8,573 nt of DNA from Gammaproteobacteria bacterium (GTDB taxonomy: Bacteria > Pseudomonadota > Gammaproteobacteria > GRL18), in contig WTAX01000486.1 in NCBI GenBank assembly GCA_013139395.1, positions 1-8,573 on the forward strand. Reading direction: 5' to 3'. Every line of letters starts with the position of its first letter. Positions within the stretch are counted from its first letter, which is position 1. The translations under genes were made by a program, and so were the position numbers. Positions 4,940-8,573 of the stretch are shown piece after piece. Below the pieces are notes generated by a model. The model made no database searches. It was given only the letters and a program-made list of their open reading frames with translations, and had not been told where the DNA came from.

Positions 4940-5947
4940 ATGACAAATACAATTGAATCGCTTAAAACTTACGTCAATGAAGTATTGGGGAAAATAACAA
5001 GAGTACATAAGTGGATTGATGCTTCAAGCTTACCCTTTTTTTTACAGGAATCATATGAATTTTATTCTGTTGATATCCTGGATAGAACTTGTTTGCTCAT
5101 GATTTCACGAAGTCCTGTTGGTGATTCTCCTGCTGTGGTAAAAAAGCACTTGAATGGCGTAGTAAAACACTACATTGGTGATGTCATATATGTTGTAGAG
5201 GCAATCAGCTCTTTTAATCGTAAACGCCTGATAGAACAGAATATATCCTTCATTGTGCCAGGCAATCAACTGTATTTACCACTTATGGGTTTAGATTTAC
5301 GTGAATATTTTAAGTCCGTAAAAGAAACAAAACAAAAAGCTCTAAGTGCTGTCTCTCAAGTGCTCTTGCTTCGTTACATACTAGGGCACTATAAAACTCC
5401 TTTGTCTGCTAAGGAGTTAGCTGAGTGGTTGGGATACAGCAGCATGACATTAACTCGAGCAATTAAAGATTTGGAAGAAAAGGGTTTAGCTCGTTCTACA
5501 ATCAAAGGGAGGGAAAAGCACCTAATATTTCCTTTAGATGCAAAAGAGTTATGGTTAATAGCAAAGCCTTATTTACAGAACCCTGTTAAAAAGACCCTTT
5601 GGATCACTAAGCCTGATAGAGATTTTCCTGCTCTCATATCTGGAGAAAGTGCTTTATCTGATATGACAATGATTGCCGAACCAAAAAAGCAAATACAGGC
5701 AATTTTTTTAAATGAGTGGGCAGGTCTTAAAAAACTCATGAAATTAAATGAGTGTGATAAATGGGCTTCTAATTCTATTCAACTAGAACTATGGCGCTAT
5801 AACCCATGTTTACTAACAGAAAAAGATGTTATTGATCCCTTATCCCTTTGGCTTAGCTTAACCTTAGCCTCAGAAAAACTCAATAACGAACGCATTGATA
5901 TGGCATTAGAAGAGCTTATGGATAAGTTTTGGAGTAAAGAATTATGA
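4940..5947 (+). CDS. Winged-helix protein, putative AbiEi-like antitoxin/autoregulator
   Basis: This encodes a 335-residue cytoplasmic protein. Residues 1-130 form an unassigned domain with strands around CLLMISRSP (51-59) and ISSFNRKRLIEQNISFIVPGNQLYLPLMGLDL (89-120). Residues about 154-200 are a MarR-like winged helix: PLSAKELAEWLGYS, then the recognition helix SMTLTRAIKDLEEKGL and the wing STIKGREKHLIF. The C-terminal half includes ALISGESALSDMTMIA (231-246), like the C-terminal part of AbiEi-type proteins. Its stop overlaps the start of the nucleotidyltransferase gene (ATGA), so the two are coupled. In AbiE-type systems the first gene encodes the DNA-binding antitoxin, which fits this order and the palindromes at 4878-4922. 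The winged helix is central here, not N-terminal as in typical AbiEi, so this may be a variant. The Shine-Dalgarno is weak (GTGGGA, 4932-4937). Confidence 0.75.
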   Translation: MTNTIESLKTYVNEVLGKITRVHKWIDASSLPFFLQESYEFYSVDILDRTCLLMISRSPVGDSPAVVKKHLNGVVKHYIGDVIYVVEAISSFNRKRLIEQNISFIVPGNQLYLPLMGLDLREYFKSVKETKQKALSAVSQVLLLRYILGHYKTPLSAKELAEWLGYSSMTLTRAIKDLEEKGLARSTIKGREKHLIFPLDAKELWLIAKPYLQNPVKKTLWITKPDRDFPALISGESALSDMTMIAEPKKQIQAIFLNEWAGLKKLMKLNECDKWASNSIQLELWRYNPCLLTEKDVIDPLSLWLSLTLASEKLNNERIDMALEELMDKFWSKEL

Positions 5948-6705
5948 TAAGAGGTCTAGATTATTTTAGGGAATATTTTAAGGAATTCCAGGATAGCTAT
6001 GTCTTAATTGGTGGAGTAGCCTGCTATCTTTCATTGGATGAAGCAGGACTTGACTTTCGTGCGACCAAAGATCTTGATATTGTTTTGTGTGCAGAGGCTA
6101 TGGATGTTGCTTTTGTCAGTAAATTTTGGGATTTTGTAAGAGAAGGTACTTATGAACATCAGGAAAAAAGTACTGGTGATAAACAGTTTTATCGTTTTAA
6201 TAATCCTGCAAATAAAGAGTTTCCTTTTATGTTAGAGCTTTTCTCACGAAAACCAGAACAACTTAAATTTGAGGGTGAAGGCCATTTAATCCCAATTCCC
6301 ATGGATGAAGAAGTGTCGAGCTTGTCAGCAATTCTGCTGAATGACGATTATTATCAATGCATCAATGAGGGTAAGGTGATCGTTGACAGCATATCGATAC
6401 TCGGGCCAAGTTACATTTTGCCATTTAAAGCAAGAGCCTGGCTTGATTTGACTGCAAGAAAAAAAGCAGGTGAAAGAGTGGATTCAAAAAACATAAAAAA
6501 ACACCTTAATGATGTTTTTCGAATTTTTCCATTGTTATCACCCAGTCAAACCATCAATATAGCTGAATCTATAAAGTCAGATTTACATCAATTTATTGAG
6601 GCCGTCGAGCAGGAAAAAGGCATTAATATGAAGAATTTTAACATTAAAGATTTATCCCTATCTGATGTTTTATCCAATATCCGTTCTATTTATAAATTAG
6701 AATAA
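5944..6705 (+). CDS. AbiEii/MenT-like nucleotidyltransferase, putative toxin
   Basis: This encodes a 253-residue protein of the DNA polymerase beta-like nucleotidyltransferase fold. Motif 1 is VLIGGVACYL, with Gly23-Gly24. Motif 2 is RATKDLDIVL (39-48), with metal ligands Asp43 and Asp45. A third acidic residue is probably Glu98 in MLELF. A later basic/acidic block, PFKARAWLDLTARK (160-173) followed by DSKNIKKHLNDVF (180-192), resembles the C-terminal motif of AbiEii toxins. In that family the enzymes transfer nucleotides (to tRNA ends in the MenT members) and halt growth, often as phage defence. The gene overlaps the upstream winged-helix gene by 4 nt (ATGA). All catalytic motifs are present and there is no sign of decay. 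It could also be an NTase with another role, since the target cannot be read from sequence. Confidence 0.8.
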   Translation: MIRGLDYFREYFKEFQDSYVLIGGVACYLSLDEAGLDFRATKDLDIVLCAEAMDVAFVSKFWDFVREGTYEHQEKSTGDKQFYRFNNPANKEFPFMLELFSRKPEQLKFEGEGHLIPIPMDEEVSSLSAILLNDDYYQCINEGKVIVDSISILGPSYILPFKARAWLDLTARKKAGERVDSKNIKKHLNDVFRIFPLLSPSQTINIAESIKSDLHQFIEAVEQEKGINMKNFNIKDLSLSDVLSNIRSIYKLE

Positions 6706-7035
6706 ATAACGATAATTTGTTCAATTTACAACTTAATATTTTAGAAACAAAAAGCTGAGGATTCTGTGAAGATTAGTTGCGGTTAAAAGCTTCAAACAGG
6801 TACGAACACAAGTTATTTTACAACCAGTTCCCATATTGAAGTAGAGGCACACATTAAATTTCAGATACCAAACCAACCTCGAAAAACGACTTTATTACCT
6901 ATGCTTAGCACCACGAGAGTTATTTTCCAGGAAAAAGGAAGTCTAAGTTATTGTTCCATATAGGGCTTAATTGGTACTTTTAGGAAAAAGAATTTTATTT
7001 AACATATTGATTTTAATCATTATTTTAACAAACTA
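6706..7035. other. 330-bp gene-free right end of the island
   Basis: No gene is supported on either strand. One frame is open for roughly 58 codons near 6790-6960, but it lacks a start with a ribosome-binding site and resembles nothing I know. It could be a relic. No terminator with a clear stem and T run was found just after the NTase gene. The last 60 bp before the repeat are very AT-rich. Confidence 0.5.
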
Positions 7036-7077
7036 AAAATCCCTGTGTCCCTGGTTCGATTCCAGGTCTGGGCACCA
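7036..7077 (+). repeat. Right attachment-site repeat (partial tRNA-Phe)
   Basis: This is an exact 42-nt copy of the tRNA-Phe 3' end (648-689), including the T arm, acceptor 3' strand and CCA. It cannot form a tRNA because the 5' part is missing. It marks the distal end of the island and was the original tRNA end before integration. Confidence 0.92.
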
Positions 7078-7142
7078 CCTCTTTATAGTTTTCAAGCATC
7101 TACAATACCCATAGAAATACTAAATTTTAGCGCAGCAGTCTT

Positions 7143-7178
7143 AGCGCACTTTCTAAATTAAGCGCACTTTCTAAATTA
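7143..7178 (+). repeat. Two perfect 18-bp tandem repeats
   Basis: AGCGCACTTTCTAAATTA occurs at 7143-7160 and directly again at 7161-7178. A third AGCGCA lies at 7129-7134. It sits 66 bp outside the right att repeat and about 55 bp upstream of a possible small gene, so it could be a regulator site or simple slippage. Confidence 0.7.
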
Positions 7179-7231
7179 ATTGTACTATACTTAATGCAGA
7201 CTCAATGTCTGTACACAGGTGAAGTATTATA

Positions 7232-7384
7232 GTGCCTGTTAAAACCAAAACAACTTTAAAATTAAATACAATTGCTATAGATGAACGAGCCATTTGTAAT
7301 GTCTCTGTAGTGTTATTTAAAAAAAATAACTTTATCAATACGACAGCAGATTTAAATTATAATCAGCTACCCAAAACTGTTTGA
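7232..7384 (+). CDS. Possible small protein (50 aa, GTG start)
   Basis: A 51-codon frame starts with GTG at 7232 and stops with TGA at 7384. Its support is a good Shine-Dalgarno (AGGTGA, 7217-7222, 9 nt before the GTG) and its position 20 bp upstream of the Cys-rich gene at 7405, as in an operon. The product is Thr-, Lys- and Asn-rich with one cysteine, has no membrane segment, and is not recognised. It may be the rest of a longer gene or a chance frame. Confidence 0.35.
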   Translation: MPVKTKTTLKLNTIAIDERAICNVSVVLFKKNNFINTTADLNYNQLPKTV

Positions 7385-7404
7385 TATGCTCTAATGGAAT
7401 AATT

Positions 7405-7617
7405 ATGAAAAAATGTTACGAATTTTTTGATTGCAATAAGTTAGATTGTGTCAGACACGAAACAGATGATTTACAATGCTGGGAAATTGATGGTACTTTA
7501 TGTTATGACCATAGTGATTTTTTTACACAATTGCGAGCATTGGTTAAAAGCAAGATAGATGTTTGTAGCGAATGCACTTATTATAAGATTTATAATAATA
7601 CTGCAAAAAAAATATAA
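7405..7617 (+). CDS. Small cysteine-rich protein, possible metal-binding
   Basis: This encodes a 70-residue protein when started at the ATG of 7405, with GGA 6 nt upstream. A TTG at 7381 would add 8 residues without support. Seven cysteines are ordered C4, C10, C15, C25, C33, C54 and C57, in the pattern CYEFFDC…C…CWEIDGTLC…KIDVCSECTYY. This resembles the CWEFFNC…CW…GT-x-C…C-x-x-C domain found alone or attached to bacterial signalling proteins. The paired cysteines suggest metal or cofactor binding in the cytoplasm, since there is no signal peptide. The biochemical role is not known to me. It is probably host DNA just outside the island, possibly co-transcribed with the 7232 frame. Confidence 0.7.
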   Translation: MKKCYEFFDCNKLDCVRHETDDLQCWEIDGTLCYDHSDFFTQLRALVKSKIDVCSECTYYKIYNNTAKKI

Positions 7618-7690
7618 AGTGATAAAAAATAACATTAATGGTATTGCTGTTAGATAAGGAAATTAAGTTGTTTTAAGGTCATCCTCAATT

Positions 7691-7712
7691 AATGGATCAC
7701 CCCATTGATTTT
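7691..7712. terminator. Weak hairpin between convergent genes
   Basis: AATGG (7691-7695) and CCATT (7702-7706) form a 5-bp stem with a 6-nt loop, followed by GATTTTT on the plus strand. It lies between the convergent Cys-rich and lipoprotein genes, where a terminator is expected, but the stem is short. Confidence 0.3.
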
Positions 7713-7739
7713 TAGGGGCGTCCATATATATCCTTTTAC

Positions 7740-8021
7740 TTACTGTTGTGACCTTTTAATATAGGCACGCGCGCGATTAACCTTATCGATACAGTTGGGA
7801 TATTTTCCAAACTCTGATTGAATTCTGGCCGCCCCCAATAAACTTGCTGCCTTGGCATATTCCACAGTACCGTCAAATCCGTTGCTTTTTGCGTAATCCA
7901 GCTCCTTATAGGCCGCACTTAGACCGGTATCACACTGTTGGGCTAATGAGCTATTTGGATTTCCAGCACACCCAACGATGCTAACAACAAGCGCAGATAA
8001 GATAAGAATTGTATATTTCAT
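7740..8021 (-). CDS. Small outer-membrane-type lipoprotein, function unknown
   Basis: This encodes a 93-residue precursor starting at 8021, where AAGG lies 8 nt upstream. The longer frame to 8075 adds 18 residues that would bury the signal peptide and is rejected. Residues 1-17 are a lipoprotein signal peptide (MKYTILILSALVVSIVG) with Cys18 as the lipidated residue in an IVGC lipobox. Position +2 is Ala, not Asp, which predicts outer-membrane sorting. The mature part is helical (ELDYAKSNGF, YAKAASLLGAARIQSEF, KVNRARAYIKRS) and has two further cysteines (Cys30, Cys77) that could form a disulfide. It looks like a conserved hypothetical lipoprotein of gammaproteobacteria; no activity is known to me. 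Confidence 0.82.
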   Translation of the reverse strand: MKYTILILSALVVSIVGCAGNPNSSLAQQCDTGLSAAYKELDYAKSNGFDGTVEYAKAASLLGAARIQSEFGKYPNCIDKVNRARAYIKRSQQ

Positions 8022-8290
8022 TTCATCAACCTTAAATAAAATGTAGTAGTCTAAGAGTAGGAAATTCAATGACACTTTGCAACTTATAAACTGAATTTGT
8101 ATCAGTTTGGCGATTCAGTTCATGTAAAAAGGGTGTGGATAATTCAGGGAATGTCTGCTGTAGAATTATTTAGTTGAAGCTATATCAGAGCTGCCTAAAA
8201 GTCCGGTTATGCAGAACTCCAGGCAGTCAATTAGCCAAATTATCCCTATCTGGAACGGCCAGTTATGGCGAACTCAGACATTCAATTTTC
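8022..8290. other. Intergenic region with imperfect repeats and hairpins
   Basis: No gene is seen here. The region holds the lipoprotein promoter area and the end of the barrel gene transcript. GGTTATGCAGAACTCC (from 8205) and AGTTATGGCGAACTC (from 8261) are an imperfect direct repeat with a period near 56 bp. CTGCCT/AGGCAG (8191-8196, 8221-8226) and GCCA/TGGC (8258-8261, 8266-8269) are small inverted repeats that could end transcription of the barrel gene, but none has a clear T run. Confidence 0.45.
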
Positions 8291-8573
8291 TTAAAATCGA
8301 TAAGTGGCTGACAGGGTAATGACAGTGACATCGTAATCCGGACTATCGCCATCCAGGAATAAGGCACCAGAATTAGCAGTGTAAGCTGGTACATCATCGA
8401 TCGCCCAATTATCCGCATCATAATCTTCATACCAGAAAGCTAATTTATAACTCAGTTTTTTATTATATTTATAATTGGCCCAGAGCTTGATGCTGGTTCG
8501 TGATGTTTCATTATCAGGGTATTGATCTTCAGTGCCCTGATTGAAGACATCTTTCATATCAATTTCACCTGTG
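8291..8573 (-). CDS. MtrB/PioB-type outer membrane beta-barrel, C-terminal end (partial)
   Basis: The frame runs off the right edge; 93 C-terminal residues are present and the stop is at 8291-8293. The ATG at 8557 is internal, not the start. The sequence shows alternating amphipathic strands (TSIKLWANYKYNKKLSYKLAFWYEDYDADNW) and ends VTVITLSATYRF, a terminal Phe strand typical of outer membrane proteins inserted by the Bam machinery. The YEDYDADNWAIDD segment and the DYDVTVITLSATYRF ending match the last hairpins of the MtrB/PioB family, barrels that sheath decaheme cytochromes for electron transfer across the outer membrane. Only the end is seen, so another barrel family remains possible. 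Confidence 0.6.
   Translation of the reverse strand, partial: TGEIDMKDVFNQGTEDQYPDNETSRTSIKLWANYKYNKKLSYKLAFWYEDYDADNWAIDDVPAYTANSGALFLDGDSPDYDVTVITLSATYRF

Larger units (their letters stand above)
690..7077. mobile_element. Genomic island integrated in tRNA-Phe, no integrase gene visible
   Basis: The island is bounded by the 42-bp direct repeats 648-689 and 7036-7077 and is 6388 bp from the tRNA end to the end of the distal repeat. Its cargo is a three-gene TIGR04255 operon (minus), a truncated serine recombinase, a Y1 transposase, and a winged-helix/nucleotidyltransferase pair (plus). No gene or recognisable fragment of a tyrosine integrase or excisionase lies inside, although such a gene is normally found next to the tRNA in islands of this type. 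The element is therefore either a decayed island or one that depends on an integrase supplied in trans. tRNA-Phe genes are well-known island sites (for example pheV and pheU in E. coli). Confidence 0.85.

Noticed and set aside
6790..6960. Open stretch of about 58 codons near the right end of the island, checked as an integrase relic
   Set aside because: No tyrosine-recombinase motif (R…H-x-x-R…Y) and no start signal could be seen.
8022..8075. Upstream extension of the lipoprotein gene to an ATG at 8075
   Set aside because: It would place 18 residues before the signal peptide; the ATG at 8021 has a proper ribosome-binding site and gives a normal lipoprotein signal.

Overview
The window looks like an AT-rich gammaproteobacterial chromosome. 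The left edge carries the end of a probable mutY followed by yggX, an order known from gammaproteobacteria. It is followed by a tRNA-Phe gene very close to the E. coli one. The right edge carries a probable MtrB/PioB-type outer membrane barrel, which points to a lineage with respiratory or metal-linked electron transfer. I cannot name the genus.

Layout. Bases 1-689 are core genome: the mutY 3' end, yggX with its terminator, a tRNA promoter, and tRNA-Phe(GAA). Bases 690-7077 are a foreign insertion. The last 42 nt of the tRNA (648-689) are repeated exactly at 7036-7077, the usual trace of an element that integrated into a tRNA 3' end. Bases 7078-8573 are again probably host sequence: a small Cys-rich protein, a small lipoprotein, and the end of the MtrB-like barrel.

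The island, about 6.4 kb, contains no tyrosine integrase. Its left half holds a tight three-gene operon on the minus strand (2814 to 1141). The first gene is a TIGR04255-family protein; the next two are conserved-looking proteins of unknown function. All three genes overlap. Its middle holds two mobile-DNA genes on the minus strand: a serine recombinase that has lost its N-terminal catalytic part, and an intact-looking Y1 (HUH) transposase of the REP-associated/IS200-like type with repeats around it. Its right half holds a two-gene plus-strand operon: a winged-helix protein followed, with an ATGA overlap, by an AbiEii-like nucleotidyltransferase. This pair looks like an AbiE-type toxin-antitoxin or phage-defence module, and a well-formed palindromic operator lies just upstream of it.

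Reading of the whole: this looks like a small defence-type cargo island at a tRNA-Phe hotspot that is non-autonomous or decayed, and that would need an integrase in trans to move. The NTase pair resembles a known class. The TIGR04255 three-gene operon is the best candidate for an undescribed system. Its function cannot be read from the sequence; its placement in such an island is the only hint of a defence or stress role.
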